A stretch of DNA of 64,000 nucleotides. Source: Maribacter sp. (GTDB taxonomy: Bacteria > Bacteroidota > Bacteroidia > Flavobacteriales > Flavobacteriaceae). Numbering within the stretch: position 1 is the first letter of the stretch; each line of letters opens with the position of its first letter. The notes beneath the pieces were generated by a model. It made no database searches. It was given only the letters and a program-made list of their open reading frames with translations, and was not told where the DNA came from. Location: positions 248,001 to 312,000 of the forward strand of contig DRFI01000028.1 in NCBI GenBank assembly GCA_011050675.1, in the 5' to 3' direction. The position numbers and the translations under genes are program-made. Positions 1 to 9,431 of the stretch are shown here, piece by piece.

Positions 1-2185
1 TTTTTGCTCTTGCTGGGTGCTCGTGTAAATACTCTGAAATAGCCCATGCAATAGAAATACCGTCATATGTGCTAGTACCCCTTCCTATTTCGTCCAATAA
101 AACTAAACTACGCTCAGATAGGTTGTTAAGAATAGATGCGGTCTCATTCATTTCCACCATGAAGGTTGATTCGCCCATAGAAATATTGTCACTTGCACCA
201 ACACGGGTAAATATTTTGTCGATTACACCAATTTTTGCAGTTTCAGCAGGTACAAAACTCCCCATTTGAGCAAGAAGCACGATTAAGGCGGTTTGTCGTA
301 ATAAAGCCGACTTACCACTCATGTTTGGTCCTGTGATCATTATAAATTGTTGATTTGACCTATCTAGTTGTAAATCATTCGCAATATATTGTTCCCCTAA
401 AGGCAATTGTTTTTCAATAACTGGATGTCTACCATTGGTTATTTCTAGATCCGTAGTATCGTTTAAGGAAGGACAGTTGTAGTTATTTTCTTTTGCCAAT
501 TGGGCAAAGCCACATAGGCAGTCTAATTGTGCAATTAGGTAGGCGTTATTTTGAACAGGAGCAATATACTCTTGCATCCATACTACCAACTGAGAAAACA
601 ACTGTTGCTCTAAGGTAGATATACGGTCTTCCGCACCTAGAATTTTAGCTTCATATTCCTTAAGTTCTTCAGTAATGTAGCGCTCTGCGTTTACTAGCGT
701 TTGTTTACGTGTCCAAGTGTCGGGAACTTTATCTTTATGTGTATTTCTAACTTCTATATAATATCCAAATACATTGTTAGAGGCTATTTTAAGGGATGTA
801 ATACCAGTTGCAGCAGTTTCCCGCTCTAACATGCTGTTCAAATAATTTTTGCCCGAAGTTGCTAATCCTCTAAGCTCATCTAATTCTTCAGAAAACCCCT
901 TTGCAATAGTGCTACCTTTTAAAATATTAACGGGAGCTTCTTCGCTAAGCATTTCCTTTATTTTAGCCCTCAACAAATCGCAAGATTGTATTTGGTCGCC
1001 AGTTAGAGCTAAAGATTCATTTTTAGAAGCAGTTGCCAGTTGTTTAATCGGAATTAAGGCTTCTAAGGAATTCTTTAATTGAACAACCTCTTTAGGGTTT
1101 ACCTTACCTGTAGCAACTTTAGATATTAGGCGCTCTAAATCGCCCATCTGTTTAATATGGTGTTGAAATTTTTCTAAAACAACTTCTTCTTCATATAGAA
1201 AAGAAACTATTTGCTGTCTCCTTTTAATTTTTTCTAGATTTTTAAGGGGTAATGCCAGCCATCTTTTTATCATTCGGCCACCCATTGGTGAGATGGTCTT
1301 ATCGATAACATCTAAAAGTGTAACTGCATTTACATTGGTGGAATGATAAAGTTCTAGGTTTTTAATAGTAAACCTATCCATCCATATGTAATCATCTTCT
1401 GCAATACGTTGCAGTTTTGATATATGCTGTAATTGACGGTGCTGGGTTTCGCCTAAATAATGTAAAACGACACCAGAGGCAATAACACCGCAAGTTAAAT
1501 GGTCTACACCAAACCCTTTTAAAGTGTTTGTGTTGAAATGAGAGGTCAGGTTTTCGAGTGCATAATCTTCTTGAAATACCCAATCTTCTAAATAGAAAAG
1601 ATGGTGATTCTTACCGAATACATCTGTAAATTCTGTTTTATGTGCTTTAGAAATTAACACCTCGTTTGGAGAAAAATTCTGTAATAATTTATCAATTTGT
1701 TCTTCGCTACCCTCCGAAGTTAAAAACTCACCGGTAGAAATATCTACAAATGCAATCCCTATTTTCTTTCTTCCAAAATGAACAGCACAAAGAAAATTAT
1801 TTGTTTTCGAATTTAATATATCATCGTTCATTGCCACACCTGGCGTAACCAATTCGGTAACACCTCTTTTGACAATAGTTTTGGTTTGTTTAGGGTCTTC
1901 TAGTTGATCACATATGGCAACACGCTGACCGGCTTTTACCAATTTAGGTAAATAGGTATTTAATGAATGATGAGGAAAACCTGCTAATTCGGTTCTTTCT
2001 CCACCATTGTTTCTATTGGTTAATATTATACCTAAAATACGTGATGCTTTTACTGCATCTTCACCGAAAGTTTCGTAGAAATCACCTACTCTAAAAAGGA
2101 GTAATGCATCAGGATACTTGTTCTTGATGGTGTTATACTGCTTCATTAAAGGGGTTACCTTTTTTGTCTTGCTTTTATCCGCCAC
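1..2185 (-). CDS. mutS: DNA mismatch repair protein MutS (C-terminus beyond the window)
   Basis: MutS recognises mismatches and loops in duplex DNA and recruits MutL using its ATPase. My reading of the minus strand gives an N-terminus with the motif [20 protein letters not shown] followed by [10 protein letters not shown], the MutS mismatch-binding domain with its Phe-x-Glu-type motif. The connector, lever and clamp follow. The ATPase Walker A, GPNMSGKS, lies near 315-340 and [10 protein letters not shown] (Walker B) near 80-110. The protein runs off the left edge after the ABC-type domain, so about the last 130-150 residues are missing. The start is taken as GTG at 2185, because an in-frame TGA lies five codons upstream; the next in-frame ATG, 13 codons later, would cut into the conserved N-terminus only slightly and cannot be excluded. 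The gene is divergent from the RNA methyltransferase gene at 2313. Identity is very secure. Confidence 0.96.
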   Translation of the reverse strand, partial: MADKSKTKKVTPLMKQYNTIKNKYPDALLLFRVGDFYETFGEDAVKASRILGIILTNRNNGGERTELAGFPHHSLNTYLPKLVKAGQRVAICDQLEDPKQTKTIVKRGVTELVTPGVAMNDDILNSKTNNFLCAVHFGRKKIGIAFVDISTGEFLTSEGSEEQIDKLLQNFSPNEVLISKAHKTEFTDVFGKNHHLFYLEDWVFQEDYALENLTSHFNTNTLKGFGVDHLTCGVIASGVVLHYLGETQHRQLQHISKLQRIAEDDYIWMDRFTIKNLELYHSTNVNAVTLLDVIDKTISPMGGRMIKRWLALPLKNLEKIKRRQQIVSFLYEEEVVLEKFQHHIKQMGDLERLISKVATGKVNPKEVVQLKNSLEALIPIKQLATASKNESLALTGDQIQSCDLLRAKIKEMLSEEAPVNILKGSTIAKGFSEELDELRGLATSGKNYLNSMLERETAATGITSLKIASNNVFGYYIEVRNTHKDKVPDTWTRKQTLVNAERYITEELKEYEAKILGAEDRISTLEQQLFSQLVVWMQEYIAPVQNNAYLIAQLDCLCGFAQLAKENNYNCPSLNDTTDLEITNGRHPVIEKQLPLGEQYIANDLQLDRSNQQFIMITGPNMSGKSALLRQTALIVLLAQMGSFVPAETAKIGVIDKIFTRVGASDNISMGESTFMVEMNETASILNNLSERSLVLLDEIGRGTSTYDGISIAWAISEYLHEHPARAK

Positions 2186-2312
2186 TTTATCTTTATCTCA
2201 TTAATTTTGCACCTTCACGAAAGTATGGTTTTATCCCTAAAATTTAAATTATTGTTGATATTTGAGGATAAGTTTATCGCCATTAAATACTAATGAAATA
2301 GAATAGGAAAGT

Positions 2313-2843
2313 ATGCGAAAGTTAAGAAATGAGGAGCTGGATAGAAAAGATGTAGAAGGTTATAAACTTGCCGATAAATCTCCGATAATTATTGTTCTTG
2401 ATAATATAAGAAGCTTAAATAATATTGGGTCTGTATTTAGAACGGCTGATGCTTTTTTGATAGATAAAATATACTTGTGCGGCATTACTGCTACACCACC
2501 GCATAAAGATATTCATAAAACAGCCTTAGGTTCTACTGATAGTGTAGCGTGGGAACATGTTTCAGATACAATAGAGCTAGTTGATAGATTAAGAAATGAA
2601 GGTAATCATATCATCTCTGTTGAGCAGGCGGAAAATGCAACGCTATTAAATGATTATAAACCGTCCAAAACTAAGAAACAGGTTTTGATATTTGGGAATG
2701 AAGTTAAGGGGGTTTCACAGAATGTGGTTTCAGCAAGTGATGAAGTACTTGAAATTCCGCAATTTGGAACAAAGCATTCTTTGAATATTTCCGTAAGTGT
2801 AGGTGTCGTGGTTTGGGATTGCTGGAGCAAATTAAATGCATAA
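2313..2843 (+). CDS. SpoU/TrmH-family RNA 2'-O-methyltransferase
   Basis: This is a SAM-dependent ribose 2'-O-methyltransferase of the SPOUT (SpoU) superfamily, expected to modify tRNA or rRNA in the cytoplasm. The 176-residue protein shows the three family motifs in order: motif 1 NIRSLNNIGSVFRTADAF near residues 32-49, motif 2 IFGNEVKGVS near 128-137, and motif 3 SLNISVSVGVVVWD near the C-terminus, which forms the trefoil-knot SAM pocket. It is shorter than TrmH and RlmB and has no N-terminal substrate-binding domain, so which RNA it modifies cannot be told from sequence. It is transcribed away from mutS and ends in a strong hairpin terminator directly after the stop codon. Confidence 0.9.
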   Translation: MRKLRNEELDRKDVEGYKLADKSPIIIVLDNIRSLNNIGSVFRTADAFLIDKIYLCGITATPPHKDIHKTALGSTDSVAWEHVSDTIELVDRLRNEGNHIISVEQAENATLLNDYKPSKTKKQVLIFGNEVKGVSQNVVSASDEVLEIPQFGTKHSLNISVSVGVVVWDCWSKLNA

Positions 2844-2872
2844 AAAAACCCGGTCATGGACCAGGTTTTTTA
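2842..2872 (+). terminator. Rho-independent terminator after the RNA methyltransferase
   Basis: An A-run, then CC(C)GGTC, an ATG loop, GACC(A)GG and a T-run form a short hairpin flanked by A and T tracts. It begins at the stop codon of the methyltransferase and, because of the A-tract, may also act on the opposite strand for the folK-dNK gene that ends at 2961. Confidence 0.85.
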
Positions 2873-2960
2873 GTATAGTTTGAGTTAGTTAGTTGCACTT
2901 ATGCCCGTACAATAAAAGAAATCCTTTTCATTTACGCAAGAAATTGCGTGTTTTATATTG

Positions 2961-4103
2961 TTATAAATTAGATAAGGCAAAGTCTTCAATCGTTGCTAAA
3001 ATGATTTCGTAATCACGTTCATGACTAACAAAGTCTAGTTCGCTTACATCTATAATGAGCTGATTTTCTTTAGGGTAAGTCCTCAGGAAGTCAAAATAGC
3101 CCCTGTTAATTTTTTCAAGATAAGAGAGTTCAATGTTCTGCTCATAATCTCTACCGCGTTGCTTAATTTGCTGTAGTAACCTCTCTGTAGTCTGGTACAG
3201 ATAAACGTATACTTTAGGCTTTTTAACCTCTTTGTACATGAAGTTAAAAACCTTTCTATACAAATCGAATTCGTTTTGTTGCAGTGTAACTTTGGCAAAA
3301 ATCAGCGATTTGTAGATATCGTAATCGCTTACCATGAAACTTTTAAATAAATCTAACTGATTTGTGTCTTCTGTGAATTGTTGGTATCGATCAGCCAAAA
3401 ACGACATTTCTAAAGGAAAAGCGTACCTAGCTTGGTCTTCATAGAAACTGGGTAAAAATGGATTTTCAGCAAATCTCTCCAAAATTAATTTAGCATTAAA
3501 ATCTTCAGAAATTTTAGTAGCCAGTGTGGTTTTTCCTGCCCCAATGTTTCCTTCAATGGCAAGGTATTCTAGACTAGCAAAGAAGTTATGTCTATTTTTA
3601 AATAGCCTTCTTATTTGCTTGGTAATAGTGCTTTTGTCTTTACATTCTTGCAGTAAGTTTCTGGTGTCTTTATTGAATATAGGATGATAAAACTGTGGAG
3701 TAATATCTGCAAGTGGTTTTAAAATAAATTTCCTGTCCTGCATTTTAGGGTGTGGCACGGTTAAATTGGCAGTATCAATTATTTCTTTTTCGTAATAAAT
3801 GATGTCAATATCTAATGTTCTGCTTTGGTACTCATCGCCATCCTTTCTTTCTCTTCCGAAATTAGTTTCAATAGCAAGAAGTTTGCTTAATAAATCTTCA
3901 GGTGAGAGTAAGGTTTGTAATTCCAGACAAGCATTAAAGAAATCTTCACCCTCAAATCCCCAAGATGGTGTTTCGTAAATAGATGAAACCTGTCTAATTT
4001 CGCCGGCTAATTTGCCAATTTCGAAAATAGCTTTTTGTAAAAGTAGTAGGCGGTCACCTAAATTACTGCCAATAGATAAAAATGCTGTTTTGTATACTCC
4101 CAT
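2961..4103 (-). CDS. folK: Fusion of HPPK (FolK) with a deoxynucleoside kinase
   Basis: Two enzymes lie in one 380-residue chain. Residues 1 to about 160 are 6-hydroxymethyl-7,8-dihydropterin pyrophosphokinase, the folate-pathway enzyme: SIGSNLGDR near 10-18, the Mg-binding RTLDIDI at 95-101 with D98 and D100, and VPHPKMQDRKFILKPL at 116-131. Residues 178-380 are a deoxynucleoside kinase of the dCK/dGK type: P-loop GNIGAGKT at 185-192, the ER pair at 209-210, a DRY (DRS-like) motif near 238, and an Arg-rich lid KQRGRDYE. The junction is an uninterrupted reading frame with no internal stop. HPPK-dNK fusions are known in flavobacteria; the nucleoside preference, possibly deoxyadenosine, is inference. 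The gene is divergent from sppA. Confidence 0.92.
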   Translation of the reverse strand: MGVYKTAFLSIGSNLGDRLLLLQKAIFEIGKLAGEIRQVSSIYETPSWGFEGEDFFNACLELQTLLSPEDLLSKLLAIETNFGRERKDGDEYQSRTLDIDIIYYEKEIIDTANLTVPHPKMQDRKFILKPLADITPQFYHPIFNKDTRNLLQECKDKSTITKQIRRLFKNRHNFFASLEYLAIEGNIGAGKTTLATKISEDFNAKLILERFAENPFLPSFYEDQARYAFPLEMSFLADRYQQFTEDTNQLDLFKSFMVSDYDIYKSLIFAKVTLQQNEFDLYRKVFNFMYKEVKKPKVYVYLYQTTERLLQQIKQRGRDYEQNIELSYLEKINRGYFDFLRTYPKENQLIIDVSELDFVSHERDYEIILATIEDFALSNL

Positions 4104-4142
4104 AATATTAGGACAAAATAACTAAAACATATTCACATTAGT

Positions 4143-4150
4143 TATCTTTG
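4143..4150 (+). promoter_or_regulatory. Candidate flavobacterial -7 box (TATCTTTG) for sppA
   Basis: The sequence TATCTTTG matches the Bacteroidota primary-sigma -7 consensus TAnnTTTG and lies 25 bases before the sppA start. No good TTG -33 box is visible at the usual spacing, so this is a moderate call. Confidence 0.5.
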
Positions 4151-4175
4151 TTCACTATTTAAAATAAAGATTTAA

Positions 4176-5936
4176 ATGAATTTTTTGAGAAATTTTCTTG
4201 CTTCTATTTTAGGTTCCTTGTTTGCTTTTGGAATCTTATTTGTTATGTTTTTAATTTTTGTTAGCCTAGTTAGTAGCAGCGAAGATACGGTTGCGGTTAA
4301 AGATAATTCGATACTTGAGCTGCAGTTACAAAGACCTATTTCAGATTACACAGGTAGTAATGAGCTGGATCCGTTTGCAGGAATCTTTGAAGAGTCGCAA
4401 GGGTTAGATGAAATAATACAAGCTATTGAAGTAGCTAAAAATGATGATCGTATTAAGGGGATAAGCATAAATAATAACTTCATAATTGCTGGTTTGGCGC
4501 AAACTCAAGCTATTAGAAAATCATTAGAAAATTTTAAAGCTGAAGGTAAGTTTATATACGCATATGCAGATTTCTTTATGCAACGAGATTATTACTTGGC
4601 AAGTGTTGCAGATTCTATTTTTATTAATCCGGTAGGGGTGTTGGATTTTAAAGGTTTATCAACAGAGGTGCTTTACTATAAGGAGCTTCAAGAGAAATCT
4701 GGAATTAAAATGGAGGTTATTCGTCATGGAAAATACAAGAGTGCGGTAGAGCCTTATTTGGAAAATAACATGAGTGATGCTAATAGAACTCAGCTGACCT
4801 CTTTATTACAATCTCTTTGGAATTCAATGATTGTTGATATTTCAAAAACAAGATCAATTTCAGAATCCGATTTAAATATCATAGCCGATACCTTAGGAGG
4901 TAGAACGCCAAAGTTTGCGAAACTATCCGGGTTAATCGATGATGTTGTTTTTTACGATGAGTATGAAAGTAAATTGGCAAGTGTTCTTGAGTTAAAGAAA
5001 GATGAGGATATTAACTATAGCACTTTAAACGACTATGTTAAATATTCAAACAAGAAAGTATTGAAATCTGGAGATGACAAAATTGCTGTTGTTTTTGCGC
5101 AAGGAGAAATATTTTATGGTGAGGGAGGTCCAAATATTATTGGTCAAGGCATCATTAATGAGGCATTAATAAAAGCACGCGAAGACGATGATGTTAAAGC
5201 AATAGTTTTGCGGGTAAATTCGCCAGGTGGAAGTGCTTTAACTTCAGATATTATATGGAGAGAAGTAGCACTTGCTAAGAAAGTAAAGCCTGTAATAGTA
5301 TCTATGGGTAACGTTGCTGCATCTGGTGGATATTATATAGCTGCTGGTGCAGATAAGATTTTTGCAGAGCCAACAACCATAACTGGATCAATAGGTGTTT
5401 TTGGAACCGTACCGAATATGACCGAATTAGCAGATAATATTGGTATAAACGCGGAACAGGTAGGTACTAACAAAAATGCTGTAGAATATTCTTTGTTCGA
5501 GCCTATGCAAGATAGTTTTAAGAATCAAATACAGGAGAGTATAGAAGAAACATATCAAACATTTCTTCAACGTGTGGCCGAAGGTAGAAATATGACTATG
5601 GCCCAAGTAGATAGTGTTGCGCAAGGTAGAGTATGGAGTGGCACAGAGGCTTTAGAAGTTGGTTTGGTAGATGAATTGGGTAATCTAGATGATGCTATTG
5701 CTGCAGCTGCTGAAATTGCTTCATTGGATTCTTACGGAATCAAAAAATTTCCAAAGTACAAAAGCGGATTCGAACGTTTTATGGAAGATTTAGAAGGAGC
5801 AAGTCTTCAAATTAAAGAAAATTTGTTGAAAGATGAAATAGGTGACGAGGCATACAAAGTGCTTAAGGAGTTACAGTCTTTTAAAAAACAACAAGGTATA
5901 CAGGCTAGAATGCCGTTTGCTTTAGATATTAAATAA
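4176..5936 (+). CDS. sppA: Signal peptide peptidase SppA, long (67K) form
   Basis: SppA is a membrane-bound Ser/Lys protease that degrades cleaved signal peptides. The 586-residue protein has one N-terminal membrane segment (about residues 8-33) and the tandem SppA domains of the long form. The likely catalytic lysine is K188, in GKYKSAVEPYLE within the first domain, and the likely nucleophile is S383, in GNVAASGGYYIAAGADKI of the second; this matches the E. coli arrangement (K209/S409). The acidic C-terminal tail is periplasmic. The gene heads a plus-strand run in which the next start follows after only four bases, so it is probably cotranscribed with the transporter gene at 5941. Confidence 0.95.
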   Translation: MNFLRNFLASILGSLFAFGILFVMFLIFVSLVSSSEDTVAVKDNSILELQLQRPISDYTGSNELDPFAGIFEESQGLDEIIQAIEVAKNDDRIKGISINNNFIIAGLAQTQAIRKSLENFKAEGKFIYAYADFFMQRDYYLASVADSIFINPVGVLDFKGLSTEVLYYKELQEKSGIKMEVIRHGKYKSAVEPYLENNMSDANRTQLTSLLQSLWNSMIVDISKTRSISESDLNIIADTLGGRTPKFAKLSGLIDDVVFYDEYESKLASVLELKKDEDINYSTLNDYVKYSNKKVLKSGDDKIAVVFAQGEIFYGEGGPNIIGQGIINEALIKAREDDDVKAIVLRVNSPGGSALTSDIIWREVALAKKVKPVIVSMGNVAASGGYYIAAGADKIFAEPTTITGSIGVFGTVPNMTELADNIGINAEQVGTNKNAVEYSLFEPMQDSFKNQIQESIEETYQTFLQRVAEGRNMTMAQVDSVAQGRVWSGTEALEVGLVDELGNLDDAIAAAAEIASLDSYGIKKFPKYKSGFERFMEDLEGASLQIKENLLKDEIGDEAYKVLKELQSFKKQQGIQARMPFALDIK

Positions 5937-5940
5937 ATTT

Positions 5941-6657
5941 ATGACCTTAAAGGACAGGAAACTAGCGCAGCGTATTTATCTGTATTTGGGGGCTTTATTT
6001 ATCACTTCTTTAGTGGTTTCTAACCTCATATTTCAAAAGTTTTTTTATTGGAATCCCTTCGGGGATTTCACTGTTTTTGGGGTTTCACTTTTTGTGGTTT
6101 CGGTAGGTATCTTGCCTTACCCAATAACTTTTTTAATTACAGATCTTATTTCAGAAATCTATGGTAGAAAAATGGCAAACCAGATAGTAACTGCTGGTAT
6201 TTTTGCATCATTCTTTTCCATGGCGATTATCTTGTTGGCAGAAGCGGCACCTGCAATTGCTTCTTCACCAATAAACGATGAAATTTTTACACAGGTTTTT
6301 GCGCTATCACCAATTGCGGTACTAGCTTCTATGATAGCCTATTTACTTGCGCAATACGTTGATGTTGCCATTTATCATTTTTGGAAAAAATTGACCAATG
6401 GAAAATATTTATGGCTACGAAATAATTTTTCAACATTCTTATCACAATTTCTAGATACGTTTACCGTTGTGGGATTGTTATGTGTCTTTAAAGTACTACC
6501 GTGGGACCTATTTTTTGGTCTCGTAGTAAGCGGTTTTATTTTTAAGATTTTTATAGCATTTATCGACACCCCTTTTCTCTATTTCTTCGTATATATTATG
6601 AGAAAACGTTTTAATCTAAAGCCAAATGAAGAATTGGACTTAGATACTTTGGAATAA
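5941..6657 (+). CDS. Queuosine precursor transporter (YhhQ/VUT family)
   Basis: This is a six-to-seven-helix inner-membrane protein of the YhhQ (DUF165, vitamin-uptake-like) family, which imports queuosine precursors such as preQ0 or preQ1 for tRNA modification. Family marks visible in the 238 residues are the PYPITFLITDLISEIYGRK segment near 60-78, QYVDVAIYHFWKKLT near 138-152, and LRNNFSTFLSQFLDTF near 159-174. It begins four bases after the sppA stop codon, so translation is probably coupled, although the functional link to SppA is unclear. The family assignment is firm; the substrate comes from family knowledge and cannot be read from this sequence. Confidence 0.88.
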   Translation: MTLKDRKLAQRIYLYLGALFITSLVVSNLIFQKFFYWNPFGDFTVFGVSLFVVSVGILPYPITFLITDLISEIYGRKMANQIVTAGIFASFFSMAIILLAEAAPAIASSPINDEIFTQVFALSPIAVLASMIAYLLAQYVDVAIYHFWKKLTNGKYLWLRNNFSTFLSQFLDTFTVVGLLCVFKVLPWDLFFGLVVSGFIFKIFIAFIDTPFLYFFVYIMRKRFNLKPNEELDLDTLE

Positions 6658-6689
6658 GAGCATTTAACAAAACAGTATAAAAATATACT

Positions 6690-9431
6690 ATGGGAAAGAA
6701 AATTTTAAAAATTGTAGGAGTTCTTTTAATACTAGTAATAGCAGTATTAATAGCCGCACCTTTTTTCTTGGAAGCTAAAATTGGCGACATTATCAAACAT
6801 AATGTCAATGAAAATGTAAATGCAACTCTAGATTTCTCTGAAGCGAATTTGAGTTTGGTTAGTAGTTTTCCAAATGCTGAGGTTGCTTTTAAAGATGTTG
6901 TTTTAATTAATAAAGCTCCGTTTGAAGGAGATACCTTGTTCAAGGCTGCTAGTTTAGAATTGACCATGGGTATTATGCAACTGTTTAAAGGTACAGGTGA
7001 ATCAATAGCTATTAACAATATCAATTTAGACGGTGCCTTGGTAAACGTTGTTGTTGATAAAGAAGAAAATGCGAATTACGATATTGCTATTGCTTCAGAA
7101 ACAACCACAACCACTGAAGAATCAAGTACATCTGACGGATTTTCATTTGACCTACAATCTTATGAAATTTCTAATTCTAGAATTTACTACACAGATAAAT
7201 CTACAGGTATAGCTTTTAAATTAGATGATTTTCAGCACAAGGGTACAGGAGATTTATCATTAGCTACTTCTGAATTGGATACTCATACAGATGCTTTCGT
7301 TTCTTTAGAAATGGATAGTGTTAATTACCTAAATAAGAATAAGATTAAATTGGATGCTCTAATTGGTGTAGATTTAAATGAAAGCAAGTATTCTTTCTTG
7401 AAGAATGAGGCTTTACTCAATCAATTACCTCTAGTATTCGACGGTTTTATCAAATTAAATGAGAACAGTCAAGAAATAGATTTAACCTTTAAGACGCCAT
7501 CATCAGATTTTAAAAATTTCTTGGGAGTAATACCAGAAATCTATTCAAAGAATATTGAGGATGTTACTACGACTGGAGATTTTACAGTAAATGGTAATTT
7601 TAACGGTATAGTTGATGAAACTCATATTCCTAAATTTAACATCGAAATTAAATCTGATAATGCATCTTTTAAATATCCAGATTTACCTAAGGCGGTGCGT
7701 AATGTAAATTTCGATATTCAGTTGAATAATAAAACAGGAATCACAGAAGATACTTATGTAGATGTAAATAAGGCATCTTTTATGATTGATGAAGATAAGT
7801 TCAACCTTACTTCACATATTACAGAGCTTATGGGTAATACTAAGGTTAAGGCTCATATGGATGGTGCTATGAACTTGGCGAATATATCAAAAGCATATCC
7901 TGTGCCGGCAGAGTATAATCTTAAAGGAATGTTGAAAGCTGATATTACTACTGCTTTTGATATGGCATCTGTTGAAAAACAACAATACGAAAAAACGAAT
8001 ACTACTGGAGATTTAAGTGTTACTAATTTTGAATATAATTCAGATGAACTGGCTAATCCAGTTAAATTTAATTCAGCACGTTTAACCTTTAATCCTAAGA
8101 CGGTTACTTTAAATAACTTAAACGGTACAACAGGTACAACAGATTTTGATGCAACAGGGACTATAAATAACCTGTTAGGGTTTATGTTTAACGATGAGAA
8201 AGTTGAAGGTAATTTCAATTTAAAATCTAACACTTTTGCACTTAGTGATTTTATGGTGGCAGAAACCGTTGATCCTGTAAGCACAGGTAAAAACGAAACA
8301 AAAAGTGAATCGGTTGCTCAAGAAGAGAAAATAAAAATACCGTCATTTTTAGATGCTACTATTAACGCCGAAGCTAAGAAGGTTGTATACGATAACATCA
8401 CATTAAGCAATGTTACTGGGGTTTTAAGAATAAAAGATGAAACAGCGACACTAAGCAATATGAATGCGGGAATGTTTGGTGGTAAAATAGCATTTAATGG
8501 AGATGTGTCTACAAAAAATGAAACTCCTACGTTTAATATGAAGTTAGATTTAAATCAGTTAGGCATTCAAGAGACTTTTGCTTCTGTAGATTTATTTAAA
8601 ACGATAGCTCCAATTGCTAAGATGTTGAACGGTAAGCTAACTTCAGATATATCGCTATCAGGTAATTTGACAGATGATTTGTTGCCAAATTTATTATCAT
8701 TAAGTGGAGATTTGTTTGCAGATATAATGACAGAAGATGTGAATACCGAATCTTCACCTGTATTAAATTCACTAGTATCTAATTTGAAGTTTATAGACCT
8801 GAAAAAGCTAAACTTAAAAGACCTTAAAACATCCCTATCGTTTAAAGATGGTATTGTTGCGGTTAAGCCATTTACGTTGAATTATAAGGATATTCAAATT
8901 AATGTTGATGGTAGTCATTCATTTGATCAAAAACTAAACTATAAAGCAACATTACAAGTACCTGCAAAATACTTAGGGTCAGATATTACAAAGTTGATTG
9001 CTAAGATTGATGATACCTCATTAAATGATTTAACTATACCTGTGGTTGCAAGTATTGGAGGACTTTATAATAGTCCGCAAGTTACCACTGATTTGACTTC
9101 AGGTGTAAAACAATTAACGACTAAATTAATTGAGGTTGAAAAGCAAAAGCTTATTAATAAGGGAACTGATAAGGCTAAAGATTTGATAGGAGGCTTAATA
9201 ACGGGGAACAAGACTAAAACAGATTCTGTTAATAAAGATGGGTCTTCTACTAAGACTAGCGCTAAAGATATTTTAGGTGGAATATTGTCTACTAAAAAGG
9301 ATACGACCTCTAGTTCAGCTGTTAAGAAAGATTCTACACCTGTTAATAAAGAAAAAGAAGCTGTTAAGGAAAAAGCGAAAGATATCTTAGGAGGCTTATT
9401 TGGTAATAAGAAAAAGGATACAACTAACTAA
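6690..9431 (+). CDS. AsmA-like inner-membrane-anchored envelope protein
   Basis: The protein has 913 residues, with one N-terminal membrane anchor (about 5-27, rich in Val, Leu and Ile) followed by a very long periplasmic beta-rich region of AsmA/YhdP/TamB type. Repeating short beta motifs such as ISNSRIYYTD, FNGDVSTKN and LKDLKTSLSFKDG fit the repeating beta-groove fold of bridge-like lipid-transfer proteins. The AsmA C-terminal domain occupies roughly 540-800. The tail (about 810-913) is low complexity, with repeated KAKDILGGLFGNKK-type and KDTTSSS-type blocks rich in Lys, Asp, Thr and Ser. A role in phospholipid transport or outer-membrane homeostasis is known for relatives and inferred here. 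It follows the transporter gene by 32 bases and overlaps the convergent DUF2797 gene by eight. Confidence 0.82.
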   Translation: MGKKILKIVGVLLILVIAVLIAAPFFLEAKIGDIIKHNVNENVNATLDFSEANLSLVSSFPNAEVAFKDVVLINKAPFEGDTLFKAASLELTMGIMQLFKGTGESIAINNINLDGALVNVVVDKEENANYDIAIASETTTTTEESSTSDGFSFDLQSYEISNSRIYYTDKSTGIAFKLDDFQHKGTGDLSLATSELDTHTDAFVSLEMDSVNYLNKNKIKLDALIGVDLNESKYSFLKNEALLNQLPLVFDGFIKLNENSQEIDLTFKTPSSDFKNFLGVIPEIYSKNIEDVTTTGDFTVNGNFNGIVDETHIPKFNIEIKSDNASFKYPDLPKAVRNVNFDIQLNNKTGITEDTYVDVNKASFMIDEDKFNLTSHITELMGNTKVKAHMDGAMNLANISKAYPVPAEYNLKGMLKADITTAFDMASVEKQQYEKTNTTGDLSVTNFEYNSDELANPVKFNSARLTFNPKTVTLNNLNGTTGTTDFDATGTINNLLGFMFNDEKVEGNFNLKSNTFALSDFMVAETVDPVSTGKNETKSESVAQEEKIKIPSFLDATINAEAKKVVYDNITLSNVTGVLRIKDETATLSNMNAGMFGGKIAFNGDVSTKNETPTFNMKLDLNQLGIQETFASVDLFKTIAPIAKMLNGKLTSDISLSGNLTDDLLPNLLSLSGDLFADIMTEDVNTESSPVLNSLVSNLKFIDLKKLNLKDLKTSLSFKDGIVAVKPFTLNYKDIQINVDGSHSFDQKLNYKATLQVPAKYLGSDITKLIAKIDDTSLNDLTIPVVASIGGLYNSPQVTTDLTSGVKQLTTKLIEVEKQKLINKGTDKAKDLIGGLITGNKTKTDSVNKDGSSTKTSAKDILGGILSTKKDTTSSSAVKKDSTPVNKEKEAVKEKAKDILGGLFGNKKKDTTN

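Noticed and set aside
6611-7024. A 137-residue minus-strand frame across the transporter and AsmA starts
   Set aside because: Antisense to two supported genes; no motif, signal peptide or start context.
7853-8284. A 143-residue minus-strand frame inside the AsmA-like gene
   Set aside because: Fully antisense to a convincing long gene, with low-complexity Ser/Val/Leu composition.
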